A DNA stretch of 64,000 nucleotides, from positions 4,194,501-4,258,500 of the forward strand of contig NZ_CP022203.1 in assembly GCF_002305895.1 (NCBI RefSeq), written 5' to 3'. This stretch comes from Corallococcus macrosporus DSM 14697 (GTDB taxonomy: Bacteria > Myxococcota > Myxococcia > Myxococcales > Myxococcaceae). The notes beneath the pieces were generated by a model that did no database searches, had not been told where the DNA came from, and saw only the letters and a list, made by a program, of their open reading frames with translations. This document shows positions 8,901 through 17,454 of the stretch, piece by piece; position 1 is the stretch's first letter; every line of letters starts with the position of its first letter. The translations under genes and the position numbers were made by a program.

Positions 8901-11529
8901 CTACGAGCGCGGCGTCCATGACGCGGACGCGGCCTCCATCCTGGAGAAGCTGCTGGGGCTGCACCAGGGCGCGGGGCTGTTGCGCTTCGCGCCGGTGCCT
9001 CGCGCCTGGGCGGCGCTGTACTGGGCCTTCGACACCGACGAGGCGGGCCGCGCCGTGTTCCAGCGGCGCGCGCGCAGCCTGGCCCGGCTGCGCTCGACCT
9101 TCGCCTCCGGCGGCAGCCTGGCCGAGGTGGGCGAGGCGTTGGGCGAGCGCATCGCCGCGTTCCTCACCGCGCAGGGCCTGGAGCACTCGCCGGCCGAGCC
9201 TCGGCAGGCGGGCCGCTACCTCGTCGAGGAGCTGGGCGCGGAGCACCCGCGCTTCACCACCAGCGGCGAGGCGGTGGCGCTGCGGGACGCGTTCCTCCAG
9301 GAGCTGGACCGTCACGGGACGCGCTCCGCGTTCGAGGACGACCTGCGGGGCCTGGAGAAGGACCTGGGCGCCCGGCTGGAGCTGGCCCGGGTGTGGCTGG
9401 ACGGCTACCTCGCGCAGCGCGAGGGAGGCCCGGGTGAGTCCGTCCACGTGGCGCTGGAGGCGGCGGTGCTGCTGCTCACCGGCACCAAGCTGGACCGCGA
9501 GACGGCGGGCGCGCTGACGGCCACGGAGGTCTCCTCGCTGCTGGGCAACCACCCGCGCATCCAGGACCGGAAGCTGCCGCTGCGCCTGGATGAGTTCCTG
9601 GCCCGCCTGGGCGAGTTCCGGCAGGTGCGCGTGCCGCAGTACCAGGCCTACCGCGCGCTGCTGCGGGACCTGCTGGAGCGCGAGCGCCGCAAGCTGCGCC
9701 TGGAGGAGCTGACGCCGAAGGTGCTGTCCTCCTTCGTGCGCAACCGGCTCATCGACGAGGTGTACCTGCCGCTCATCGGCGCCAACCTGGCGAAGCAGCT
9801 CGGCGCGGCGGGCGAGGGCAAGCGCACCGACCGCATGGGCATGCTGCTGCTCATGTCGCCGCCGGGCTACGGCAAGACGACGCTGATGGAGTACGTCGCC
9901 AGCCGCCTGGGGCTCACCTTCGTGAAGGTGAACGGCCCGGCGCTGGGCCACTCCGTGAAGTCGTTGGATCCGGCCGAGGCGCCCAACGCCACGTCCCGGC
10001 AGGAGGTGGAGCGCATCAACCTGTCCTTCGAGATGGGCAACAACGTGATGCTCTACCTGGACGACATCCAGCACACGGACCCGGAGCTGCTCCAGAAGTT
10101 CATCTCCCTGTGCGACGGCCAGCGCCGCGTGGAGGGCGTGTGGAACGGCCGGACCCGCACCTACGACTTGCGCGGCAAGAAGTTCTGCGTGGTCATGGCC
10201 GGCAACCCGTACACGGAGACGGGCGAGCGCTTCCGCATCCCGGACATGCTCGCCAACCGCGCGGACACCTACAACCTGGGTGACATCCTCGACGGCAAGG
10301 AGCACCTGTTCGCGCTCAGCTACATCGAGAACGCGCTCACCTCGAACCCGGTGACGGCGCCGCTGGCCACGCGCGACCCCGCGGACACGCACCGCCTCAT
10401 CCGCATGGCGCAGGGCGAGGAGGTCCAGTCGGGCGAGCTGAAGCACGGCTACGCGGCGGCGGAGCTCCAGGAGATCATCGCGGTGTTCCAGCGCATGTTC
10501 CGGGCCCAGTCGGTGCTGCTGAAGGTGAACCTGCAGTACATCGCCTCGGCGGCGCAGGACGAGCGCTTCCGCTCCGAGCCCGCGTTCAAGTTGCAGGGCA
10601 GCTACCGCAACATGAACAAGCTCACGGAGAAGATTGTCGCGGCCATGACGGACGACGAGCTGGAGCGGCTCATCGACGACCACTACCAGGGTGAGTCCCA
10701 GACGCTGACGACGGCGGCGGAGCAGAACCTGCTCAAGCTGGCGGAGATGCGCGGGCGCCTGACGCCGGAGAAGGCGAAGCGCTGGGAGGACATCAAGCAG
10801 GGCTTCGCGCGCGTGAAGCGCATGGGCGGCAAGGACGACGACCCCGTGGCGCGCGTCACCGGGCAGCTCAGCGGCATCGAGGAGCAGCTCGGCGCGGTGC
10901 GGGACGCGGTGGTGCAGGCGGCCAACCACGTCTCCGCCAGCCAGGTCCGTGACGAGCAGTCCGGCGCGGTGGTGGAGGTGCTGCCCCGCCTGGAGTCCCT
11001 GCGCGAGGCCGTGCTGGAGGTGGCGAGCGTGGGCCGCGAGTCCGTGAAGGTCGCGAAGGCCGTGCCGGCGCCCGTGGCGCCGGTGGCCGCGGGGCCGGAC
11101 CTGACGCCGTACCTCAAGCACATGGCCCACCTGCTCAAGGCGCTGACGGAGCGGGTGGCGGCGCAGGCGGAGCGGCCCCCGGAGCCGCCGCCGGAGTCCG
11201 CGCCCACCGTGCGGATGGCGGCCTTGGCGCCTTCGCCCGACTTCGGCCCGTACATGGAGCAGCTCGCCCGCGCCATCACCGCGCTGGCGGAGCGGCCGGT
11301 GAATGTGTCCGCGAGCGTGCCCGCGGAGGCGCTCCAGCGCACCGCGCTCACGGGGCCTTCCCCCGCCGAGCTGAGCCGTCAAATCGAGCTGGTGGAGGGC
11401 GTGCTGCTCCCGCTGGAGCGCGCCTCGCGCCGCGCCATCCAGGGCGAGGGCGAGGGCGTGAAGTCGCTCCAGGTCTGGCAGCAGGTGACCGAGGCGCTGG
11501 AGCTGCTGCGCTCCATGCTGCGGCGCTGA
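5971..11529 (+). CDS. Giant AAA+ 'DNA repair ATPase' (DUF3686 type)
   Basis: A 1852-residue protein. The N-terminal ~500 residues match what I know of the DUF3686 domain (motifs NNCVPCDIASVG, YNVFIGLKRET, PDTEAGGFL). The middle (about 500-1200) is helical and probably coiled coil. An AAA+ ATPase core follows with Walker A PPGYGKTT (Lys1302) and Walker B VMLYLDD (Asp1364-Asp1365), and a sensor-like VVMAGNPY. The C-terminal ~300 residues are helix- and proline-rich. The family is annotated as DNA-repair ATPase, but the biochemical role is not established to my knowledge. Its position after a YqiJ/YqiK pair suggests a membrane-linked remodelling machine rather than classic DNA repair. ATG at 5971 fits the start of homology. 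Confidence 0.82.
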   Translation: MATDGGKGAAPAGEAALEGGSYEVIRARLLAQADVLGGKATDLNGRRKALFGGTELSVIGNERVRTENNCVPCDIASVGKYLLFGYNVFIGLKRETSVSDVFSLHKFEKTADGFDFSTVPDTEAGGFLADPRFVKDFGELYKYYKDAKLLQIRKLDSRLLAIFQTGQSLRDIKVFRFSLDLEGRATYLDNQGERDHVFPPSHDFEWTVATRDNYVTGQHPHVNVLDQVFVETVKGDLTVKVEDNTSSGMGIYSEPVDDPDQSLDDAEFAWARVGTLILLRVLPFREKAHRYLVFNSRTQHVVRIDAIGQACVRLPEDQGIVFPGGYYLQTGDFKVFDGAAASEGMEFKRAIRSPNGEDVLYIFHRRTDGCYVLFPYNLVRKEVQNPLVAHGMSLFSDGQLVIFRSTSDEPTRVHPMQVWQTPFVSAEHAAATPPAPGYLGKVGNAELVRGISDALTIQRVAKSEKPTRRTYEDLVGAATRALDAYYWLGHEETGLQEPIETLRRTAELIIDEFEKVVAMQKRATEALAVAETEQETLLLRVQPENLTHAEAFMQALADLRKQRGHLITLKDIRYMDLGRVDVLETAVVEASDRVSTACVEFLQTGEALAPLAQRLDELLAKLEPVQTSVELAPLGEDIERTAHGLEVLGEVVGGLQVGDPLARARILEGISELFSRLNRVRASLAAKRKELSGREKRAEFGAQFKLLGQSIESALSQADSPERCDEAMSRLTVQLEELEGRFGEFDEFLEQITQKREELLEAFGARKQSLLDERQRRAQSLFGAAERILQGVQRRAKSFKTDDELNGYFASDAMILKLRQLADQLMELQDSVRADEVLSRVKSAKQDALRALRDRQDLFADGENLIKLGTYRFNVNTQPLDLTLLPRDGELYLQLTGTDYAQKVDDAELLKFRDLWDQHLVSESHTVYRSEYLAGCLLADAEDGKAGQSLDALHEALVGGALLEKVRAYAADRFDEGYERGVHDADAASILEKLLGLHQGAGLLRFAPVPRAWAALYWAFDTDEAGRAVFQRRARSLARLRSTFASGGSLAEVGEALGERIAAFLTAQGLEHSPAEPRQAGRYLVEELGAEHPRFTTSGEAVALRDAFLQELDRHGTRSAFEDDLRGLEKDLGARLELARVWLDGYLAQREGGPGESVHVALEAAVLLLTGTKLDRETAGALTATEVSSLLGNHPRIQDRKLPLRLDEFLARLGEFRQVRVPQYQAYRALLRDLLERERRKLRLEELTPKVLSSFVRNRLIDEVYLPLIGANLAKQLGAAGEGKRTDRMGMLLLMSPPGYGKTTLMEYVASRLGLTFVKVNGPALGHSVKSLDPAEAPNATSRQEVERINLSFEMGNNVMLYLDDIQHTDPELLQKFISLCDGQRRVEGVWNGRTRTYDLRGKKFCVVMAGNPYTETGERFRIPDMLANRADTYNLGDILDGKEHLFALSYIENALTSNPVTAPLATRDPADTHRLIRMAQGEEVQSGELKHGYAAAELQEIIAVFQRMFRAQSVLLKVNLQYIASAAQDERFRSEPAFKLQGSYRNMNKLTEKIVAAMTDDELERLIDDHYQGESQTLTTAAEQNLLKLAEMRGRLTPEKAKRWEDIKQGFARVKRMGGKDDDPVARVTGQLSGIEEQLGAVRDAVVQAANHVSASQVRDEQSGAVVEVLPRLESLREAVLEVASVGRESVKVAKAVPAPVAPVAAGPDLTPYLKHMAHLLKALTERVAAQAERPPEPPPESAPTVRMAALAPSPDFGPYMEQLARAITALAERPVNVSASVPAEALQRTALTGPSPAELSRQIELVEGVLLPLERASRRAIQGEGEGVKSLQVWQQVTEALELLRSMLRR

Positions 11530-11537
11530 GCCGCGCG

Positions 11538-12227
11538 CTAGCGGAACTGGGCAGCGCCCTCGACGCCGCGGTTGTCGAGGACGCTGTCCAGCGTGTCTTC
11601 CAGTTGCTGGCCGTCCACGGCGGTGACGCGCACGGAGAAGGGGCCGTCACCCATGCCGCTCGCGTTGACGAAGTAGTTGTAGCTCTCGCGCGGGACGTCC
11701 TGCCAGCCGCCGGTGCCGCGCCGCCACTCCAGCTTCTGGATGGGCAGGCGGTGGTTGCGCACCTGGATGGCGGTCCACCACGGGTTGCTGCCGTCCTTGA
11801 AGAAGTACTCGACGTTCCCCGCCACGTCGCAGGACACCGGCGTCCAGGTGATGTCGACCCGGCCCAGGTGCATGTCCGCGATGCGGGCGAAGGCCTGCCG
11901 GCTCAGGTCCAGGTGGCCGGACTCACACTCCGGGCAGCGGTCCACGATGCGCACGCGGACCGAGCCCTTGGGCCCGGTGATGTCCACGCACTGTCCACAG
12001 GCCGCGCTGTTGGCGTACTGGGGCGTGTTCATGGCAGCCACCATCAAGTCGCCGGTCGGCTCGTAGCTGCAGTTGCCGGAGCCGTCGGCGTCGTAGAAGG
12101 TGGCGATGCCCTGTTGCTCCTCGCCCAGCGGCGCGCCGCCGCCGGACGGGTCGTCACTGCAACCGCCACAGGCGAGGAACACCGTGGCGACAGGGAGGAG
12201 GAAGCGTCGGGACTTGCGAGCGTGCAT
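11538..12227 (-). CDS. Expansin-like secreted lipoprotein
   Basis: A 229-residue protein with a lipoprotein signal peptide (cysteine in FLAC or CGGC, residues 20-23). The first domain (about 40-130) is a six-stranded double-psi barrel like expansins/Rlp[10 protein letters not shown] at its start and the conserved HLDLS with the Asp essential in bacterial expansins. The second domain (about 135-229) resembles CBM63, with [12 protein letters not shown] and KLEWRRG containing surface aromatics. Bacterial expansins loosen cellulose or peptidoglycan without hydrolysis. The gene ends 8 nt from the convergent AAA+ gene. Its role here could be in wall loosening, plant-debris attachment or predation; this is inference. 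Confidence 0.85.
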   Translation of the reverse strand: MHARKSRRFLLPVATVFLACGGCSDDPSGGGAPLGEEQQGIATFYDADGSGNCSYEPTGDLMVAAMNTPQYANSAACGQCVDITGPKGSVRVRIVDRCPECESGHLDLSRQAFARIADMHLGRVDITWTPVSCDVAGNVEYFFKDGSNPWWTAIQVRNHRLPIQKLEWRRGTGGWQDVPRESYNYFVNASGMGDGPFSVRVTAVDGQQLEDTLDSVLDNRGVEGAAQFR

Positions 12228-12319
12228 GGCCCCTCAGCATACCCCCGGGAAACGGCCGCGGGGTGGAAGGGCCCTGGGCACCCTCCACCCCGACGTGTAG
12301 GCGGGCCTGGGCCCAGGTG

Positions 12320-14113
12320 TCAGCGGCCCTGGGCGGAGGCGCCCTTGAGGGCGCGGGCCTGGGCCACCAGCCGCACGAACTCCTCGCGGTCGGCGTCACC
12401 CTCGGTGGCGCCTTCGGCCAGCTTCTGGGCCGTGGCCAGGCTCCAGCCCTCCGCGGCGGGGCCGTCGCGGAGGACGTCCGCGGTGGCGGCCACGGCGACG
12501 GCGAAGCGGAAGTCCGGGGACGCCTGCGCCAGCGTGTCACGCACCATCGAGCGCTCGAAGGGGAAGGCGCGCTCGGAGGCCTCGGTGCCGTTGGGCGCCT
12601 TGGCGCGGACGCGGACGGTGGCCAGCGGCTCGGTGGCCTCGCCCGTCAGCTCCACCTCGTACACGGCGGTGACGTTGTGGCCAGCGCCAATCTCACCCGC
12701 GTCCACCTTGTCGTTGCGGAAGTCGTGGTCGGCGACGTCGCGGTTCTCATAGCCCACCAGCCGGTAGCGGCGGACGGACGCGGGGTTGAACTCCACCTGG
12801 AACTTCACGTCCTTGGCGATGACCTCCAGCGTGCCGGTGAGCTGCGTCTCGAAGACCTTCTTCGCCTCGCGGAGGCTGTCCACGTAGAAGCAGTTGCCGT
12901 TGCCCTTGTCCGCCAGCTTCTCCATGAGGTCATCGCGGTAGTTGCCCATGCCGAAGCCCACGGTGGTGAGGGTGACGCCCTCGGCCGTGTACTTGTGGAT
13001 GCTGTTGAGCATGGCGTCGGCGCTCACGTTCCGGCCGATGTTGGCGTCACCGTCGGTGAGGACGACGACGCGGGACACCACGCTGCCGGAGGCCTTCTTC
13101 ACGGCGTGGCGGTAGGCCATCTCCATGCCGGAGCCCATCGCCGTGCCGCCGCCCGCGCTGAGCGAGTCGAGCGCGGCGTGGATGTGCTTCACGTCGGTGG
13201 CGGGCGTGGGCGGCAGCACGTCCCGGGTGCTGCCCGCGTAGGTGACGAGGGCGACGGTGTCGTTCTCATTGAGGTTCTTGATGGCGACCTTGATGGCCTG
13301 CACGGCGAGGGGCAGCTTGTCCTCCGAGTACATGGAGCCGCTGGTGTCCACGAGGAACACCAGGTGCGCGGGCTTGCGCTGCGAGCGCGAGACGACCTTG
13401 CCCTGCACGCCCACGCGCAGGAAGTGGCGCCTGGCGTCGAAGGGAGACGGCGCGCCCTCGAGCTGCACGGCGAAGGCGCCCGTCTCCGGCGGCGCGTAGC
13501 GGAACTTGAAGTAGTTGACGAACTCCTCCACGCGGACGGCGGACGGCGGCGGGAGCTGGCCGTTGACCAGGTAGCGGCGCGACACCGTGTACGACGCGGT
13601 GTCCACGTCCGCGGCGAAGGTGGAGAGCGGGTCCTTGGCCGTCTCGATGAAGGCGTTGGCCTTCCAGGCCTCGAAGGTGTTGCCGCCCGTGGCCGCGCTG
13701 GCGTCCCGGGGGTGCTCGGCGTCGCGCGGCGCGCCCTCCATGGCGTCGGCGGCGGGCTTCGCTTCGCGGCGATGCAGCAGCTCCGCCACCTTGGCCTGGG
13801 AGCGCTTCCTGGCGGCCTGCGGCGCTGGAGCGTGCGCCACGGGCCCGGCGAGGGAAGGCTCGGCGACGGCGGGCGGCGGAGCACCGGCGGGAGCCGCGGC
13901 GCCCACCGAGGACGCCATGGCGGCCTGGTCATCGCTGTCCGTCTCGTACTCCGGAGCGGGCGCGCCGTGCGCCTTCCGCGCCTGGGGACGCAGCAGCTCG
14001 GCGGGGCGCTCGTCGGCGGCCGGGGTCCGGCTGTGGCAACCCGGCAGGGTGCTGACGACAAGAAGGGCGCTGCCCCAGACGGTCAGTTGACGCTTCAGCG
14101 AGAAGGGGGACAT
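12320..14113 (-). CDS. von Willebrand factor A lipoprotein (YfbK-like)
   Basis: A 597-residue exported lipoprotein. The start at 14113 is backed by TTGGAG 5 nt upstream and gives a clean signal with lipobox TLPGC. Residues about 30-120 are a low-complexity Ala/Pro linker; about 135-230 match the vWF_A N-terminal domain of YfbK proteins ([13 protein letters not shown]); the vWA domain follows with the MIDAS motif DTSGS (Asp256) and TDGDANIG; the C-terminal ~180 residues resemble DUF3520. These proteins bind metal ions and partners at the cell surface; no specific function is known. It is divergent from the VOC gene, separated by 144 nt. Confidence 0.87.
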   Translation of the reverse strand: MSPFSLKRQLTVWGSALLVVSTLPGCHSRTPAADERPAELLRPQARKAHGAPAPEYETDSDDQAAMASSVGAAAPAGAPPPAVAEPSLAGPVAHAPAPQAARKRSQAKVAELLHRREAKPAADAMEGAPRDAEHPRDASAATGGNTFEAWKANAFIETAKDPLSTFAADVDTASYTVSRRYLVNGQLPPPSAVRVEEFVNYFKFRYAPPETGAFAVQLEGAPSPFDARRHFLRVGVQGKVVSRSQRKPAHLVFLVDTSGSMYSEDKLPLAVQAIKVAIKNLNENDTVALVTYAGSTRDVLPPTPATDVKHIHAALDSLSAGGGTAMGSGMEMAYRHAVKKASGSVVSRVVVLTDGDANIGRNVSADAMLNSIHKYTAEGVTLTTVGFGMGNYRDDLMEKLADKGNGNCFYVDSLREAKKVFETQLTGTLEVIAKDVKFQVEFNPASVRRYRLVGYENRDVADHDFRNDKVDAGEIGAGHNVTAVYEVELTGEATEPLATVRVRAKAPNGTEASERAFPFERSMVRDTLAQASPDFRFAVAVAATADVLRDGPAAEGWSLATAQKLAEGATEGDADREEFVRLVAQARALKGASAQGR

Positions 14114-14257
14114 CAGGGCTCCAAGGTCGGTGATTGGGTCGCCCACCGAAAACGCATGGCCCGAGAAAATGGGTCTAGCGCCGGATGGATTTTCCGGAGG
14201 ACACCCGGGGTTTGGCGTCCTTGTCTGGAGCACCTCCGTCTGACAGGGTGCCGCGCC

Positions 14258-14746
14258 ATGCAGACCACCAGGCCATTTCGAATTCTGGGCATCCAGCAGG
14301 TCGCCATTGGAGGCGCGGACAAGGCGCCGCTCCGCAAGCTCTGGGTCGACCTGCTGGGCTTGACGCCACACGGCACCTACCGCAGCGAGCGGGAGAATGT
14401 GGACGAGGACATCGTCACCGCGGGCGCGGGGCCCTTCAAGGTGGAGGTGGACCTGATGCAGCCCGTGGACCCGGAGAAGAAGCCCCGCGTCCACGAGACG
14501 CCGCTCAACCACGTGGGCCTCTGGGTGGATGACCTGCCGGTGGCCGTGCGGTGGCTGGAGTCCCAGGGCCTGCGCTTCGCGCCCGGTGGCATCCGCAAGG
14601 GCGCCGCGGGCCACGACATCTGCTTCATCCACCCCAAGGGCAGCGAGCGGTTCCCCTTCGGCGGAGAGGGCGTGCTCATCGAGCTGGTCCAGGCGCCGAG
14701 GGAGGTCATCGCCGCCTTCGACACGCTGTCAGCCGCCGGCCACTGA
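14258..14746 (+). CDS. VOC-superfamily (glyoxalase-like) protein
   Basis: A 162-residue protein with two beta-alpha-beta-beta-beta repeats. The second repeat begins [19 protein letters not shown] with a metal-ligand-type His, and the C-terminal [10 protein letters not shown] supplies a metal-ligand-type Glu. The first repeat has QQVAIGGAD, where a ligand His is expected but Ala/Ile is seen, so one canonical metal ligand may be missing. The layout (about 160 residues, HPKGS near the end) is close to methylmalonyl-CoA epimerase-like or HPPD-like VOC proteins; the substrate is unknown. ATG at 14258 chosen because sequence further upstream in frame lies on the vWA gene. Ends 1 nt from the convergent acyltransferase. 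Confidence 0.78.
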   Translation: MQTTRPFRILGIQQVAIGGADKAPLRKLWVDLLGLTPHGTYRSERENVDEDIVTAGAGPFKVEVDLMQPVDPEKKPRVHETPLNHVGLWVDDLPVAVRWLESQGLRFAPGGIRKGAAGHDICFIHPKGSERFPFGGEGVLIELVQAPREVIAAFDTLSAAGH

Positions 14747-14747
14747 G

Positions 14748-15869
14748 TCAGCGCCCGGCGGGGGCGTGCTGGCCCTGCCGGCGCAGCCGCTCCAGGAGGC
14801 TCCGGAGCGCGGGCCGCACCACGCGCTCCAGCCGGTCCGTGGCGACGCACAGCACGAAGGTGAGGCCGATGACGACGGCCGTCAGCACCCAGTACTGGAG
14901 CCAGCCGCTGCGGTCTCCCCAGAAAAGCTGGAAGGAGAAGACGCCGCCCAGCCGGTAGAACAGCAGCATCTCGTGGAAGAAGTACGCGGACAGCGACGAG
15001 GTGCCGAACACCTCCACGAAGCGCCGCAGCCGGGACGGCGCCGCGCCCGCGGGCACCCGGGCCTCCAGCCACGTCAGCACCAGGAGCACCGTGCTGACCC
15101 ACCCGAAGCGCGCCGCCGCGTTGGACGGGTTGGCGACGAAGAAGCGGTGGGGCGGGTAGAGGCCATAGAGGAAGTCACCCAGCACCGCGCCCGTGAAGCC
15201 CAGGACCATCAGCACCCGCAGTGCCTTGATGAGGCCGGCGCGGCCCCAGACGCCCGCCACCGTCCCCGTGGAGACGCCCAGCCACGCGTAGCCCAGCCAG
15301 GGCAGCAGCGGGAAGGGCGCGAAGGAGGACTTCTCCGTCAGCGTGGCCCAGGGGCCGTCCACGTGCTCGCCCAGCGGTGACACGGCGAAGGTGAGCAGGG
15401 CCAGCACGAAGGCGCCGGTGCTCAGCACCTTGGGGCGCGCGGCGAGCAGCGCGGCCACCGGCAGGACGATGAGCAGGCACAGGCCCACGCACTGGAGGAT
15501 GTCCATGCGGAAGAGCCACTGGGGCTCGCGCAGCAGGGGGAACCAGGCCCAGTTGACCAGGGTGGCCACGGCGAGCACCTCGCCGGCGCGGCGGAGGTTG
15601 CGGTGGACGCGCTCGCGGAGCATGCCGCCAGCGGCGCTGCGGACCATCATCAGCGCGGTGGCGAAGCCGGCGGAGAAGATGAACGCGGGGGCCACCAGCC
15701 CGTCGACGCGCAGCAGGCGCGCCACCCAGTCGCTCTGCCGCAGCTCGGGCGTCAGCAGGGCCAGGGTGTGCGTCTGGACCATGAACAGCACCGCGATGCC
15801 CCGGAGCCAGTCGATGGCTCGGATGCGATCACGGGAGACGAGGGCAGGGGAGGCGGGCGTGGACGTCAC
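14748..15869 (-). CDS. Membrane acyltransferase, DUF1624/HGSNAT-like
   Basis: A 373-residue polytopic membrane protein with about 10 hydrophobic segments. It opens RDRIRAIDWLRGIAVLFMV, typical of the DUF1624 / heparan-alpha-glucosaminide N-acetyltransferase-like group: the R(A/S)xDxLRG signature followed by a conserved His in VQTHTL. Members transfer acyl groups across the membrane onto sugars; the acceptor here is unknown. The C-terminus is basic and cytoplasmic-like. It is tail-to-tail with the VOC gene with 1 nt between stop codons, and lies downstream of the metallophosphoesterase on the same strand by 20 nt, so co-transcription with that gene is likely. Confidence 0.78.
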   Translation of the reverse strand: MTSTPASPALVSRDRIRAIDWLRGIAVLFMVQTHTLALLTPELRQSDWVARLLRVDGLVAPAFIFSAGFATALMMVRSAAGGMLRERVHRNLRRAGEVLAVATLVNWAWFPLLREPQWLFRMDILQCVGLCLLIVLPVAALLAARPKVLSTGAFVLALLTFAVSPLGEHVDGPWATLTEKSSFAPFPLLPWLGYAWLGVSTGTVAGVWGRAGLIKALRVLMVLGFTGAVLGDFLYGLYPPHRFFVANPSNAAARFGWVSTVLLVLTWLEARVPAGAAPSRLRRFVEVFGTSSLSAYFFHEMLLFYRLGGVFSFQLFWGDRSGWLQYWVLTAVVIGLTFVLCVATDRLERVVRPALRSLLERLRRQGQHAPAGR

Positions 15870-15889
15870 AGCCCGCCTACCCTAGAGCA

Positions 15890-17341
15890 TCAGCGGACCC
15901 AGCTCACGTTACTGATGGTGAATTTGGAGCCGTCCTGCTTCTCCGCGTTCGTCATGGGCGAGTAGACGCGCGTGGAGAAGGTGTTGGCCGCCGTGTCCAC
16001 CTCCACCAGCCGCGTCAGGTTCGACGTGTTCTCGTGATAGGCCGTCAGGAGCTGATGGATGGTGTTGCCGTGGACGCCGGTGCTGGCCCGGTACGCGGCG
16101 TTGCCCGTGTGGCCGGAGAAGACGAACCGCACGTTGGCGTACTGCTTGATGAGCTGGTCGAACACGTACTGCGGGCTGTTGTTGCCGTAGCCGCCGTTGC
16201 GCTGCTCGATGGCGCCGCTGCCGTTCAGGTGGGAGTGGGTGTTGATGATGACGTTGTGCCGCGGATGCTGCGCCAGCACCGTCTTCGCCCAGTCGACGGC
16301 GCCGGTGCGCGCCCACAGCTCCAGGTTGAGCACCAGCCAGTCCAGCCCGCCCGCGGAGAACGTGTGGTAGGCGTTGTCGCTCTTCCCCGCCTCGTAGACG
16401 CCTGCCAGCGCGGTGAAGCGCGTGAGCGGGAAGTGCGCGTTGAAGGTGGAGGTGTCGCGCAGGTTGGCGTTGACGTTGCCGGGGCAGGCGCTGCCGCCGG
16501 GGCAGACGGCCGCCGTGTCGTGGTTTCCAATGGCGTAGACGTAGGGGATGTCCGCGGCGTCCAGAAGCTCCGTGGCCTCGCTGGCGCGCACGTACTGGAT
16601 GTGATCCGCCGTGTCCCAGTTCACCACGTCGCCCGTGTGCAGCACGAAGCGCAGGTCGAGCGAGCTCCGGTTGTCCACCAGCCACTGGAGCCGGTGGACG
16701 AGCCGCGTGGGCGGCGACGTGAGGACCTCGTTCTGCGTGTCGGGGATGACGGCGAAGGTGAACTTCGTGTCGACCGGAGGCGCGGACTCCGGCGCGGTGT
16801 AGAACTTGATGCCCTGGTCGACCCAGCCCGAGGCGGCCAGCGCGTCGCGTTGGGCCTCGGTGATGGCGAAGCGGTGCTTGCGGAGCGTCGTGTTGGAGAA
16901 GCGGTACACGGGAACGAGGCACCGCGCCGCCGTCTTCGACGCGTAGAAGCCGACGTTCTCGTTCGTCGTGTAGCCCCCGTTCTGCATGAGGTCGTTCCGC
17001 TCGGCCTCATCAATGGTCCAGAAGTGCTCCCCGCGGCTGGGGCTGTAGATGCGGTAGACGGGGGACAGCCCCGTCCCGGTGGAGGCCGCGGCGCGGAAGG
17101 CCACGCCCCGGTCCTCCGTGAAGCCCCACGTCGTCGCCGCGTTGGCGGCCTCGTTCGCGTTGAGCGTGTAGAGGCTGTCTCCGTTGGCCGGCTTGATGCG
17201 GTGATAGACGGGCCGGTTCAGCGTGGCGCAGTCCAGCGCGGACGCGGTGGTGGCGACCTCGGGCTTGGACGCTCCGGGGTCGCCGCACGCCGCCAGCCAG
17301 CTCAGCAGCGCGACGGGGACCGCGACTCTCAGGTGTCTCAA
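15890..17341 (-). CDS. Secreted calcineurin-like metallophosphoesterase lipoprotein
   Basis: A 483-residue lipoprotein (lipobox LAAC at about residue 19). Residues about 40-185 contain three copies of a YRIYSPSRGEHFWT / YRFSNTTLRKHRFAIT type motif, the DUF5648 repeat domain found in secreted myxobacterial and actinobacterial proteins. The catalytic domain (about 195-470) has the calcineurin-like set: FAVIPDTQ, LHTGDVVNW, IGNHD, INTHSH and FSGHTGN, that is all five metal-binding blocks. It should hydrolyse phosphoesters outside the cytoplasm; the substrate is unknown. The gene has a 113-nt gap to the dehydrogenase upstream and likely runs into the acyltransferase gene. Confidence 0.86.
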   Translation of the reverse strand: MRHLRVAVPVALLSWLAACGDPGASKPEVATTASALDCATLNRPVYHRIKPANGDSLYTLNANEAANAATTWGFTEDRGVAFRAAASTGTGLSPVYRIYSPSRGEHFWTIDEAERNDLMQNGGYTTNENVGFYASKTAARCLVPVYRFSNTTLRKHRFAITEAQRDALAASGWVDQGIKFYTAPESAPPVDTKFTFAVIPDTQNEVLTSPPTRLVHRLQWLVDNRSSLDLRFVLHTGDVVNWDTADHIQYVRASEATELLDAADIPYVYAIGNHDTAAVCPGGSACPGNVNANLRDTSTFNAHFPLTRFTALAGVYEAGKSDNAYHTFSAGGLDWLVLNLELWARTGAVDWAKTVLAQHPRHNVIINTHSHLNGSGAIEQRNGGYGNNSPQYVFDQLIKQYANVRFVFSGHTGNAAYRASTGVHGNTIHQLLTAYHENTSNLTRLVEVDTAANTFSTRVYSPMTNAEKQDGSKFTISNVSWVR

Positions 17342-17454
17342 AGGTGTCTCCTCGCAAGGGGGTGTGGCGCGGCCATCAAGGCCGCAAAACGAGCATTGCG
17401 AGAAAATTCATAACACCTGCGTCGCGGTCCCGGAAGACCCACCCCTTGGAGTGT

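Noticed and set aside
5887-11382. A 1831-codon open frame on the minus strand
   Set aside because: It lies exactly opposite the AAA+ gene; the translation is Arg/Leu/His/Gln-rich without motifs, the usual mirror of a high-GC gene.
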